A DNA stretch of 60,000 bases from Cryptomeria japonica (GCF_030272615.1 NC_081414.1:661180438-661240437), one strand, 5' to 3'. Counted from the first letter of the stretch, positions 35,990-47,239 are shown. The notes: generated by a model from the sequence alone, not told the origin. Program-made: numbers and translations.

Positions 35990-36450
35990 TGTGTGACTCC
36001 ATGATTGCATGGGCCTTCTGTGAACATTATTGAAGGGTGACGACTTTTCAATAATGAACACTTGTTTCAAATTGATATTATAAGGTGACGATTTTACAAT
36101 TATCAATTTAACTATCTTGATGGATATCATGTGACTTGATATCTGTGTACATGTCATGATAGTATATATCTCTGAGACATTATGGTAGATATCATTAAAT
36201 AAACCATAATTATGATAGAGATCTTCATGGTGAATATTATGAACATAATATTTGTGGACATGCCATGAAATCATTATTAGTATGGTAGGCATCATGTGAC
36301 TTGATGCCAGTGCACATACCTTACTTGATAACTATGAGTTATGGTGAGTATCATGAGACTTGATATTCATTGTTGAACCATATCTTTGAATATCACTATG
36401 GTGTGATATCTCCTCTCTTCACAATCAATGGATGAATTGTGATGTTTTCT
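35990..36450. repeat. Series of hairpins in copia B 3' UTR
   Basis: At least five inverted repeats in a row between the pol stop and the polypurine tract: CATTATTGAA/TTCAATAATG, AAATTGAT/ATCAATTT, GATATCA-TGTGACT-TGATATC, GGCATCA-TGTGACT-TGATGCC and GAGTATCA/TGATATTC. The loops TGTGACT or TGAGACT recur. Confidence 0.85.
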
Positions 36451-36467
36451 CTAACATGAAATGTGTC

Positions 36468-36486
36468 CTCCCTAGTTAAGAGGGAG
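36468..36486 (+). promoter_or_regulatory. Copia B polypurine tract (hairpin form)
   Basis: CTCCCTAGTTAAGAGGGAG, identical to the copia A tract, immediately before the copia B LTR. Confidence 0.92.
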
Positions 36487-36946
36487 TGTTAATTTTGTAA
36501 CGTCGGTCGTACTGTTTCATGCTTCCGATATATATGTATTAATTTGATTACATATACTAATATGTTAACGTTAACTAATGATAAATAAAACCAAAGTTAA
36601 CTTATCGCGTTTGACCAATGGTTACATCGTTCATGGTATCAGGTGGTAAAGCGATTCTCAAACAAGTCGCACTCCTTCCGATCGAGTAAGTAAACGGTGA
36701 CTAGTTTATATACTGTGGTGAGAGGTACGTAGGGAAGAGATGTGTCTTCCCACGCGGGAAGACATATCTCTTCACTATGTAACCCCTCATCCACTTATAT
36801 AGCATGCTTACATTAAGGAGGATGCAAACACCGAAATTGATAAGTGTGGTGCATCTTTAAAACACTCTATAGCAAATAAAATACAACTTTCAGATCATAT
36901 CTCCATCTCTTCTATTTTGATCACAGAATATTGAAAGAACTTAACA
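36487..36946 (+). mobile_element. Copia B LTR (only copy, 460 bp)
   Basis: It begins TGTTAATTTTG after the polypurine tract and ends GAACTTAACA before a primer site, so both borders are functional LTR borders. A TATATAG box lies near 36798. No second copy exists upstream of gag, where the TRIM LTR stands instead. Confidence 0.88.
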
Positions 36947-37010
36947 TGGTATCAGAGCCAGGTCCAGGCTAGGAGCCCCAAGCACACGAGAGGTGTGGCT
37001 TAAGGGGGGG
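36947..37010 (+). other. Second primer site, TRIM interior and TRIM polypurine tract
   Basis: TGGTATCAGAGCCAGG (36947-36962) is a perfect initiator-Met primer site. A 48-nt segment follows, ending GGCTTAAGGGGGGG (37010), a polypurine tract abutting the TRIM 3' LTR. On its own, LTR-primer site-48 nt-LTR would be a TRIM of about 334 bp. Confidence 0.85.
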
Positions 37011-37145
37011 TGTTGGTGTTGGAAATAAGCCACACCCGGACCGACGATGGACTGGTCCAAGAGGGGCCAATAGCTTAGTGGTAGAGCACTCCAGCAGCAT
37101 ATGGAAGGTCCTAGGTTCGAGTCCTAGCTGGTCCATGTCTCAACA
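37011..37145 (+). mobile_element. TRIM 3' LTR (135 bp)
   Basis: It starts TGTTGGTGTTGG, ends TCTCAACA, and is the partner of 31663-31797. It lies directly after the G-run polypurine tract. Confidence 0.88.
37064..37135 (+). ncRNA. tRNA-Ala-like module in the TRIM 3' LTR
   Basis: Here the acceptor is GGGCCAA with CTGGTCC: positions 1-2 pair, G3:T70 is kept, and only the seventh pair is lost. Loop GCAGCAT keeps AGC at 34-36. D stem GCTT/GAGC has one wobble. The A box TAGCTTAGTGG has one change from the 5' copy, the B box is unchanged, and the T stem is perfect. The anticodon stem is again poor. Confidence 0.8.
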
Positions 37146-37252
37146 ATTTTAAACATCGAAATTCCAAAAAGAATTTCATATAGCTCGATGGAAATCCAAA
37201 AAGAATTTCATTGGCAAGTACGATGTAGTATTAGAACACAAAATGTGTACAA

Positions 37253-38255
37253 GCATATAAAACCACAATGTATGCATCCCATAATGCATAGTCGGGCAAC
37301 AAATGCCAATAGAAACAGTGAAAATTTTAGTGGCTAATATTCGCCAATTGGCTATTTTTTGAAATTTGGGAATCAAGATTTGGCTAATAAGTTTAGCTTT
37401 TGAGGTGACCTGAATCGCCACATTTTTACAAATTTTTATTTTATTGTTATTTAAATCGCAGAGAATTTACTTTTTTGTTTTTTTTTAACTCAAAGATTCG
37501 CCACAATATTCAATACATGATTGGATCATATTCCCTGACATTTTACAATTTATTGTAGAGATCTAAATTAATTCGCCAATAATATATCATAATTATTAGT
37601 TACTTTAGGGTTATGTCAACAATCTTTAGTTCCCACCATTGATTTAAAATATAATCTAATGACCTTCATTGTATTCTATGAGGTAAATTGTAGCTACAAG
37701 TTGTAATGGCCTCAATGAAAATCAATCGTCTAAAAGAAATTATTGGCCCCATGAGTTTTACAAATCGTTGCTACATTGTATCTCACAAAATACAAAGAGA
37801 GCTATTAGATTATTTTAAGTAAATGATAGAAATTAAATAAAGTAGATTCTACCCCTTAAATGCATTAATGATTTCCACCTTCAGGCTTTTATTTTTCTAT
37901 AAAAACTATTTTTTTAAATGAAAGGATTTGCAATAGTAATTAATGCATACTCTTATTATTTTCCAAGATTCGCCAATATTTTATACCAAAAAAAATTGAT
38001 ATAAAAAAAAATCGCCAATAAAATTAATATTTTCTTTAAAAAAAAAGAAAGATTTGCCAATTAAAGTAATTATTATTTTAAAAAAAAATTAAATATTTGC
38101 CAAGATTATATTCAATTTTTTGAGAGGGGGTTTCTTAAAGTTATCACTGAATAGAAACCCTCATCGATAATGTTTAACAAGCATATAAAACAACAATGCA
38201 TGCATCCCATAATGCATTGTTGGGCAACAAATGCCAATAGAAACCCTCATCGATA
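37253..38255. repeat. Direct repeats of about 70 bp, 930 bp apart
   Basis: 37253-37320 and 38182-38250 share GCATATAAAAC(C/A)ACAATG, GCATCCCATAATGCAT and GGGCAACAAATGCCAATAG. The AT-rich DNA between them carries at least seven degenerate TTCGCCAAT-like motifs (e.g. 37341, 37498, 37571, 37968). No element structure is recognised. Confidence 0.65.
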
Positions 38256-38549
38256 ATGTTTATCAATGGCAATCCAAAACATAGCATATAGTGATGAAAC
38301 ATATAAAATCACAACTTAAGTATCCAAGGTACACAATTCGAACATCTTGATAGAGATAGAAAGCTCCATTAAAAGTTTAGTACAAAATATCATAACATAA
38401 AATGTCCCATAACACACTATCCAATCACTTGATACAAACTCCAATATAAAAAATCAAATAACTGACATGGCACATATGATAGTGGGTATTACAATATTAG
38501 AGGCATAGATCATTCAAGGGGTTTATAAATCTGTCAGACTCATTACATC

Positions 38550-39069
38550 ATTTTTCTTCCATAAGCTCCATGTTCAAATATCATGATTAGTAATGCTTGC
38601 CCTTCTTTTTCAGAAGGTTGGTTAATTTGAGGTATAGCTGTCTTGAGGGTTCCTGATTGTGGGAGCATTAAAGAAACTGGGTTCATGTTTATTATTTTAT
38701 GACATAGTGGATTCCCTTACATTCATGTCGCCTCACTAAAAATCAGGGATGTTCTTCTTGGCAAGCCATGTTTGTATGAGCTAGATGCTAACTACAAGTT
38801 AAATTACAAACTTTGCTTCATCAAGGTCAACAATCATCTTTATCACATTTTGAAACTTTGTTTGAAGACCACCATCTCATTGGTATCTGCAAATAAATAC
38901 AGAATGCTCTTATCTCATTTGCAAAAGATGTACTACTTATTGGCTACCCAAAGTGAGTTTGTAACACTGGGAAGAAGTACACGCTCGTTACTTATTCATT
39001 AAGTTTGCAGCCTAGCAATAGCAGCTCTATAATGTGCTACATCAATATGGAGATATCTTTTGAGAATCT
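38550..39069 (+). pseudogene. Ty3/gypsy pol relic, part 1 (protease to RT linker)
   Basis: In broken frames it reads HNFISEKV-like (after the protease site), then FLGKPCLYELDA and YLLATQSEF, the usual order between protease and RT in plant gypsy elements. It is cut by the insertion of G4 at 39070 and continues at 50428. Confidence 0.7.
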
Positions 39070-40867
39070 TGTTGGTGTCTGTTTTATCATCTACCAAACA
39101 TTAGAATAAAATATCCAAAGACACTCTATCCTCTCTTGAAAAATCACTGCTTATGTTAATATCATATGGTGATTCCAAGGTTTCTTTTGTCAGGCCTTGA
39201 CATGCGGATAAGCTCAATGGGTGTTGTGATATGCTGGTAATACACAAAGGGACTTACGCTTGGCATGCTCAATTCACAATGGAGGTTTAGACAATGAAGC
39301 TCTATCATCTGGTACTTGGATCATGGACTTCAAGAAAACTGAAAAGGAGATAAGGGTTTAGAAATTCTAATCTATTCCTAAGAATTCAGGAGACGGTAAA
39401 GATTGGGTGAAACTAATAACAACACTTTGTTTCGCTACACTTAGGACAACTACGCAAAGCATGTGCAATCTTCTAAGGTTGTGCTCAAGATTTTCACACT
39501 TATGAATAATACCAACAATTGAACAATATTACTCAAAGTAGAAGTTAAGCATCCACATCAAAGCTCAGGCTAACTTTACACATTGAATGAAAATCATCCA
39601 TCCAACAAAAGCATGAGCAAAAGTTTCACCAATCTAAACTATCAAATCATTCATTCATCTAACAACTTAAATAAAATCTAAACTATGATGAGGGACAAGA
39701 ACCATGCAGACTCTAAAATAAGGGAAATAATCACCATCAATTCAAACAATGTATTACTTATTATTTTGGCAATCCTAAGCAACAATTGCTTATCTCAACA
39801 TGTTTTGCAACATGCTCCCATAATTTACAAATGAGGGGTTGAGCTCAATTCATAGGCTCCCCAATTACAATTCAATGGCTAGGATTGATTTTCAATCAAC
39901 GGTCTAGATTACAAAATAAAACTCTAATTAGGGTTTGCTACAACTAACTACCTCTCAACCAATGAGAAAATTACATTTCAGGACACTTGTCCTTCTTGCT
40001 AAATATAAACCAATAATAAAATAGAAGGTTGTTGCATTGTGAAGTGTGCCTTCTAGAAGCTTCTGGATAAGTCAGGTTCGTTGAACTTGGACATGTTGAC
40101 TTGGAACAATCTAACTATTGAGTGTCCTCCTTGTATTCTCCAATTTGTGAAAAATTGCTTAAGTTTGGAAATTTGTTTGGAATAGTCTTCTTGCCACTAT
40201 TTGATCTTGATTGGGAGTTTGTCTTTGACTCTTCAATAGATGAAATCCTTCAAGAAGTCTAGAATTTCTTTCTGTATTTTGCCAAGTCTGAAGACTTTCT
40301 TTCTTGATTCTTGGAAACCCCTGTGCATATGCCACAATGGAGGAAATTGGAACTTTTCTGTGAAGTATCTCCCATACTTAGCCAAATTTTGGCTACTCAA
40401 TTTTATTTTGTGGCACTTTCATGTGGATCCTTCAACACCTAGCCAAAATTTTGGCCATTTCTATGCCCGAATGAACTTTGTGTGTGGTTCTGCCCTCAAT
40501 TCTGAATTTGGCTTGTGCTAAGTAGAACAAACTCCACCCTTGGACAAGGATTTTATTCATCTTCTCCTTACTTTTCCTCTTTATTTTTCTTCTTTCTTCC
40601 TGTTTCTTTTCCAACACAGTCAAAATTTAATTCGTTTGGTTGTGGAAAATTCCATGCATAGCCATTTTTTATGTGTCAAACTTCAATTTTTCAACCCATT
40701 CGTTTGTTTGACCCTTGATTTCATGTGCTACTTTGTCAAATCTATTTTTCCTAGCCATTTTTGTGTCTTCGGCACGACAAGTCAATTGTCTTTGTTGAAT
40801 TTCATTATAATACTAGGATCACAAGAAGATGACCATGCATAGTAATCATAGGGTGTGCTCGATTAAC

Positions 40868-42393
40868 TGTTGTCATTTTATGACACCCTTGGTCCATCAG
40901 TGAGAACCGATTAGAGATACGATCCATGGATCGGCGCTGCCCCAGTTGATCTAGGAGAAAGGCAATGGAATTATGAAGTGTGAAGTGCTGTCTTGTCTGG
41001 AGGAAGTCCCTTAGTCCGGAACTCTGAAACCCCGAGGTTCCGAAGTTCCTTCCCTTTGCCTTCTACCTTCTCTTCCCCGGAACTCCGGAACCCCGAGGTT
41101 TCGAAATTCCTTTCCTTTGTTGCTTTCTTCCCTTCCTCGGAGCTCCAGAACCCCGAGGTTCCGAAGTTTCTTTCTTTGCTTCCTTTTCTCTCTAGTTCCC
41201 CGGAACTTTGTTACCCCGAGGTTCCGAAATTCCTTTCCTTTGTTGCTTTCTTCCCTTCCCCGAAACTCCGAAACCCCGAGGTTCCGAAGTTCCTTTCTTT
41301 GCTTCCTTTTCTCTCTAGTTCCTCGGAACTCCGGAACCCCGAGGTTCCGAAGTCCCTTCCTTGGCCCCTTTTTTTCAGTTCCCCGGAACTCAGGAACCCC
41401 GAGGTTCCGAAGTTCCTTTCCCTTGCCCTTTTCTTTTCTCGGAACTCCGGAACCCCGAGGTTTCGAAGTTCCTTTGCTAGGTCTCCTCTTTTCCTTTGCT
41501 TAGTCTCTTTTTCCCTTCCTCGGAACTCCAAAACCCCGAGGTTCCGAAGTTCCTTTCCTAGTCGTTGCCTTCTTCTCCGGAACTTCGAAACCCTGAGGTT
41601 CCGAAGTTCCTTTCCTAGTCGCTGCCTTCTTCTTCCCGAAACTCCGGAACCCCGAGGTTCCAAAGTTCCCTCCTTGGTCTTCCCCACTTCGGGAACCCGA
41701 GCTTCCGAAGTCTTGCCAACTTCCTTCCGGCTTGCAGGACTTCTAGATGGTGTGATTGACACTCAAGGTTTTTAATGCTCCAACAACTCTTGCAACCAGT
41801 TTTTCTATATACGACTGTTATGCCTCATTGTAAAGGGCTCTCTCCCTACTGGCCTTTGAATGAATTGAAATTATCATTCTTGCCTTCCTTCAACTTATGC
41901 ATGCTGTGCATGTTTCCTTACCTTCATCATAGGTGTATGTTTTGTGGCTCTTCTCTCATATATGCTGTGTTAATTTATTTTTGAGTATGACTTGTGGGAA
42001 ATCTTCTCCCCTTTGACATCTAGCAAATTCTAACCTCCATACGTGCATTGGGGTCATTCATGCAACTGAAGTTTGTGCATCTCCTGGGTATTTCAGTTGA
42101 TTCTTTGTGCCATTTCGGGTGTGGAGATAAACATCTCTTATCTTGGTGCATCACCTCCTTTCATTTTAAGCATTTTTCTCTTCCCTTTTCTTCTTCAAGC
42201 TGTTAGGATAAGTTTAGGAGTAAGATTTGAAGTGTTGAGTTGGTTCAACACCTGCATTTGGATTGAGAAGGAAGCCGGCCTTCTCCGGAGATTCAACCCC
42301 CTTGCGCAAGGTTCCACACTTTGGGGTTGTTTCCATGTTTCACGAGGTTGCTGAGTTGATAGCCCAACAAGGGTGCAAGCTTTTGTGACAACA
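40868..42393. mobile_element. Solo LTR S1 (1,526 bp) inserted in the copia D LTR
   Basis: TGTTGTCA...TGACAACA (8-bp perfect terminal inverted repeat), flanked by TTAAC (40863-40867) and TTAGC (42394-42398). The uninterrupted right LTR of copia D shows the empty site, TTAAC-AACGGGC, at about 46441. S1 contains a GC-rich palindrome array. Inverted relative S2 lies at 51232-52899. Confidence 0.88.
41010..41720. repeat. GC-rich palindrome array in S1
   Basis: About eleven copies of GGAACTCCGGAACCC-CG-AGGTTCCGAAGTTCC (arms of 14-15 bp, nearly complementary), spaced about 50-75 bp. It is far richer in CpG than its surroundings. Open frames in both directions here (Ser/Pro/Arg-rich) are by-products of the repeat. 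Confidence 0.92.
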
Positions 42394-43175
42394 TTAGCCA
42401 CGGGCAATGATTCAAATCATTGTTGCCCTCCCAACTATAGACGATACAAGGCTATCGTCTCCCCTGAGCACGAAATTATCTCTCTCTCTCTATATATATC
42501 AAATATGAACAACAAGATGCTTTTACAATGATCAAGTACAAAGGCCAATGTGAATCGCTTCACTCCTTGAAGCTATATGCTCAGATCAATTTACAATGCA
42601 CAGCCGTGTATGCAGTCCGTACTGCATTAATGTATCCAACCTATGAAGAATGTGTTCGATCAGCCAAGGAAGAATACGATCTGCCAAGTAGTGTATTCAC
42701 TCTCCCAAGGAATGATTTCGCTTATGATAATTTAATTTGATCTGTGATATATGAAAGTCGATCTGTTGTGGATGATGAATGAACTTGCTGATGATAAACA
42801 CAGACTGTATATAGGAAATCTTCCACACGATTGGAGTATCTTCAAAAATTCACCAAATGAAAGAGGTAGCATCCCTCTTATACACACTACAATGACTCTT
42901 CATGAAGAGTCAGCTTCTTCAAGGGCAACATGATCCTTCATCAAGGGGTGGCAGATAATATCAATGAGGAGACGTGTCTAACCATGGGTGATGGGTGTGT
43001 GTCTTAACTGATGCTTAGTTAAGGACTTAGAACAAAACTGCTTCATAATGTATATTACCCGCTTTCTCTAGAGTATACACAGGTTCATGATTGTTTAAGG
43101 CCGATAGGCCAACTAGACAATCATGTTTGCTATGTCGGCCAAGGGAAGGATCTGACCATAGCTATAACTTCAACA

Positions 43176-43194
43176 CTCCCTCTTAGCTAGGGAG
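43176..43194 (-). promoter_or_regulatory. Copia D polypurine tract (hairpin form)
   Basis: On the minus strand it reads CTCCCTAGCTAAGAGGGAG, one base different from copia A and B. Confidence 0.9.
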
Positions 43195-43199
43195 GAATC

Positions 43200-43860
43200 C
43201 TTCTAGATGTCTATAAGTCACATCACCTCAATGTGATGACTAACACAATGACTACACTCATGTGTATGAAAGAAACTTATCATCTCATTGTGATAGCATA
43301 TCACCTCATCATGATGTTTGACCACAATTTCTACTCCCATATGTGGAAAGGAAAGATATCACCTCACGTGATATCCACCATTATGGCTTATATATAGATA
43401 TCTCCTCATGTAATATCCACCATTATGGCTTATCCCTAGATATCACCTCACGTGATATCCACCATTATGGCTTATCCATAGATATCACCTCACGAGATAT
43501 CAACCATTATTGTGAGATCGTCACCTGACAATGATGGTAAGATGCACAGGTGTTCATCATTGTGAGATCGTCAGCTCACAATGATATTCACCATGGCTCG
43601 TCCAGAGAGTAAACACACAAGTACAAGAAGATCATCACGAACTCTCTCACGTTGTGTTGTCATGGCGTCACACACATGACATCCACCAATGATATTCACC
43701 ATGGCTCATCCAGAGGGTAAACACACAAGTACAAGAAGATCACCACAGACTCTCTCACGTGGTGTTGTCATGGCGTCGCACACATGACATCCACCATGAA
43801 CCATATCAAAGGGTGGAGATAAGGGCTTACACCTCAAGTCTCTCTCAAGGAGAAATGCAT
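43200..43860. repeat. Hairpin array in copia D 3' UTR
   Basis: Repeated GATATCAC-CTCAC-GTGATATC hairpins at about 43356, 43440 and 43482 (a weaker one near 43395), joined by CACCATTATGGCTTAT spacers, then ATTGTGAG..CTCACAAT hairpins near 43510-43580. A longer unit containing CACCATGGCTC(G/A)TCCAGAG and CACACATGACATCCACC is repeated twice (43580-43800). Confidence 0.88.
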
Positions 43861-43944
43861 TAACAAGAGTTTACACTTTAAACATCTTTTGAAGATAAGA
43901 ATACATTAGTATATATATAAACAAATATAAACAAATCAATGAAG

Positions 43945-45000
43945 CTAAGACTCAATCTCGACTAGGGCTTCACTCTCCACCATACCAAGCTTACCTCGAA
44001 AGTACACAAACTTTACTCTAGAGAGAGGCTTGGTGAGAATGTCTGCTGTTTGCTCATCAGTATTAATGTATCTCAACTGAATAGTATTCCTTTCCACCAT
44101 GTCTCTAACATAGTGATACTTGATCTCCACATGCTTCCTTCTGTCATGAAATACATGATTGACAAAAAGCTTTACACAACTTTGATTATCACAATGGATA
44201 ATTGTAGGTTTTAAGGATTGTCCAAACAATTCTGCAAGAAGCTTCCGAAGCCACACCACTTCTCGTGCTCCCACACATGCTGCAATATACTTGGCTTCTG
44301 TGGAGCTCAGTGCTACTGAAGACTGTTTCCTGCTGCAACAAGAAATCATAGCTGAACCCAAATTGAAACAACAACCAGAGGTGCTCTTCCGATCAGTGAC
44401 ACATCTTGCCCAATTGGAATCAGTATATCCATGCGGCTTCAAGTTCATATCAGAAGAATATCTCAGGCCATATCCAATTGTGCCACGTAAGTACTTCAAC
44501 ACATGCTTTGCTGCAACCCAATGAATCTGTCTCGGTTCACACATGAACTGATTGAGAGTACTCACTGTAAAGCAGATATGTGGTTTGGTGTTGACCAAAT
44601 ACATCAGTGATCTAATCAACTGACAATACATAGTGGGATCTACCAGATTTGAATTGGAAGTTGACTCGCTCAATTTCTCCAGATTATATCTCCATCAACG
44701 TAGACATGGACTTACAGTCCATCATGCCAAATCTCTTCAAGATGACTATAGTGTACTTCCCCTGACTCAAGAAGATCTCATGCGGTCTCTGCCAATCTTC
44801 CAGTCCTAGGAAGTAGTGCATAAGGCCAAGATCTCAAATTTAGAGGCTAACTCCCTCTGACACTGAGTGATGAGCTTCTCTGCCTCAGTGAGAAATAAGT
44901 CATCAACATGAAGGACCAAAATCAATGCCTCAGTATCAACCACATTTATGTTTACACCATCATTCTTGGTGAATCCCATGCTCACCGAGTATTCATCTAT
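43945..45000 (-). pseudogene. Copia D RNase H and C-terminal RT remnant
   Basis: 43945-44673 is open and carries SLMYLVNTKPHICF, DSNWARC (DSDWAGS in relatives), STEAKYIAA, CDNQSC, RDMVERNTIQLRY and ADILTKPL. The adjoining 44674-45000 encodes the end of RT in broken frames. Upstream RT and integrase are gone. Confidence 0.88.
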
Positions 45001-45009
45001 CCAGAAATA

Positions 45010-46356
45010 TCACAGCCTAGGTGACAACATAAAACCTTCCAGCCTGATCACTAGAGAAACCATCTCGACATGGTCCACTCCCTTTGAACAAATATAACCA
45101 AGATCCTCAGAAGTCAATTGAAGTAGATCCTCTAGCTGCTCCCTTTGTCACAAAAGCATACCCTACTCACATGCTCCCAATTATGGAAGACATATTGCTC
45201 CAAGAGTCTCCCATTTGTCCGAGTCAAAACCACCTTGGACCTACTGTCACAGCTCGACAAGGAACTCTTGACACTCCTGTCAAGTGCACAACTTTTGTAA
45301 GTGCACTCGTGCTCTTAGAAAGATCTGTAGCCATCTTTCTCAAGATAGGCAAGGGGGCAAGTTTCCGATGTCATAGCTGTCATAAGCAGATATCAACGCT
45401 AGGGTTGAGCGTCTCGACAAGCTGTATAGGCCTCCCTCTCGAATCATCAATCTCATAAGATCGAGCCCTGCACAAATGCCTCGGCAAGGTTCCTAATGCA
45501 TCGTACTTCTTTTCCTGCAAAACCCATTCCAAGGGCCAAGGAAAAGAACAAGAGCATAACGAGGCAAATAACTCTTATAGTACATATAGGAATACAAATA
45601 AGAGGCTGACTACGACAAGCAAACAAACTCGAGATAATAACCAAGATAAATACTTATCTCTTTATCCAAGCTCTATTTGGCTTTGGATAAACTTGCAACC
45701 CTTGCAAGTAGCATAACAACTGGCTGACCTTAACTACTAAGGTCTTCAAGTGTCCCCTGCAATCACACATACACTTGCACATACACTTGTAATAATCTTG
45801 CTATTAAACATAGCTCATAACTAAAAAATGACAAGGATAAATTAGATGTCTTAAATTGTATGTAATCATAGCTAAGGGCTACAGGACTCAACCTTACACT
45901 TGGACACTTCTAGTCTCATGAACAGGAAGGCAACCATTAGTCCAATGCATACAATAGACAAGTAACATGAGCATAAGCAATGCACCATATACTATCAGAT
46001 AAATGTGGTAGTAGGGAGAAGACTTATTTGATTAGTTTGGTCCTATCATCCAATGAAGGTCCCGATCTCGTATTTCAGTTGCCATTGACAGATGCAAATT
46101 TGCAAAGTTTCCAAGGTTGAAGATAGAAATGTCACTTCTATGTAGAGAATCATCAAAGTCTAGCTGTAAAGAAGTGGCCCCAACTTCCTTCTTATTATTC
46201 TTGGCATTGTCCTCAATTATAACCTGTATCCAAGAATATCTCTCTACTCAATCTAAAGATGAACTCTATCACCTCTCATATCATTCCACTCTTAAGCTCA
46301 AGCTCCTCCTCAAGACAGAGGGGATGCACTAACTGTGACAATGGCTCTTCAAGAAC
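45010..46356. other. Unexplained interior of copia D
   Basis: This segment lies between the RT remnant and the primer site, where integrase, protease and gag should be. Neither strand gives recognisable copia protein. Short open frames have no known motif. It may be a replaced or captured segment, or too decayed to read. Confidence 0.5.
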
Positions 46357-46370
46357 CTACTTTGATACCA

Positions 46371-47239
46371 TGTTGAATTTCATTATAATACTAGGATCAT
46401 AAGAAGATGACCATGCACAGTAATCATGGGGTGTGCTCGATTAACAACGGGCAATGATTCAGATCATTGTTGCCCTCCCAACCCTAGACAATATAAGGCT
46501 ATCGTCTCCCCAGAGCACGAAATTATCTCTCTCTCTCTCTCTATATCAAATATGAACAGCAAGATGCTTTTACAATGATCAAGTACAAAGGCCAATGTGA
46601 ATCGCTTCACTCCTTGAAGCTATATGCTCAGATCAATTTACAATGCACAGCTGTGTATGCAGTCCACACTGCATTAATGTATCCAACCTATGAAGAATGT
46701 GTTCAATCAGCCAAGGAAGAATACGATCTGCCAAGTAGTATATTCGCTCTCCCAAGGAATGATTTCGCTGATGATAATTTAATACGATCTGAGATATATG
46801 AAAGTTGATCTGCTATGGAAGTCGATCTGTTCTGGATGATGAACGGACTTGCTGATGATAAACATGGACTGTATATAGGAAATCTTCCACACGATTGGAG
46901 TATCTTCAAAAATTCACCAAATGAAAGAGGTAGCATCCCTCTTATACACGCCACGGTGACTCTTCATGAAGAGTCGACTTCTTCAAGGGCAACGTGATCC
47001 TTCATCAAGGGGTGGTAGACAATAATAATGAGGAGACATGTCTAACCATGGGTGACAGGTGCGTGTCTTAACCGATGCTTAGTTAAGGACTTAAAACAAA
47101 ACCGCTTCATAATGTATATTACCCGCTTTCTCTAGAGTATACACGGGTTCATGATTGTCTAAGGCCGATAGGCCAATTAGACAAACATGTTTGCTATGTC
47201 GGCCAAGGGAAGGATCCGACCATAGCTATAACTTCAACA
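46371..47239 (-). repeat. Copia D 5' LTR (intact, 869 bp)
   Basis: It begins TGTTGAATTTC (+ strand) and ends ACTTCAACA. TATATA near 46870 is the candidate TATA box on the minus strand. It contains a short CT microsatellite (46527-46541). It also serves as the empty-site reference for S1. Confidence 0.88.

Larger units (their letters stand above)
40793..47239 (-). mobile_element. Ty1/copia element D, degenerate, left LTR split by S1
   Basis: Right LTR 46371-47239 (869 bp) and left LTR 40793-43175 (about 852 bp without S1 and its duplicated bases). Flanks GTCTT and ATCTT are an imperfect target duplication. Minus-strand features: primer site TGGTATCAAAGTAG just before 46371, RNase H and the end of RT at 43945-45000, hairpin array, polypurine tract at 43176-43194. 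Gag, protease and integrase are not recognisable. Confidence 0.88.

Noticed and set aside
40993-41775. A 260-residue Ser/Pro/Arg-rich protein and overlapping frames on both strands
   Set aside because: The frames are produced by the GC-rich palindrome repeat; all frames stay open for the same reason and no domain is present.
45084-45458. 124-residue plus-strand protein within copia D
   Set aside because: Antisense to the element, no known motif, and no conservation that I can see; kept only as part of the unexplained segment.
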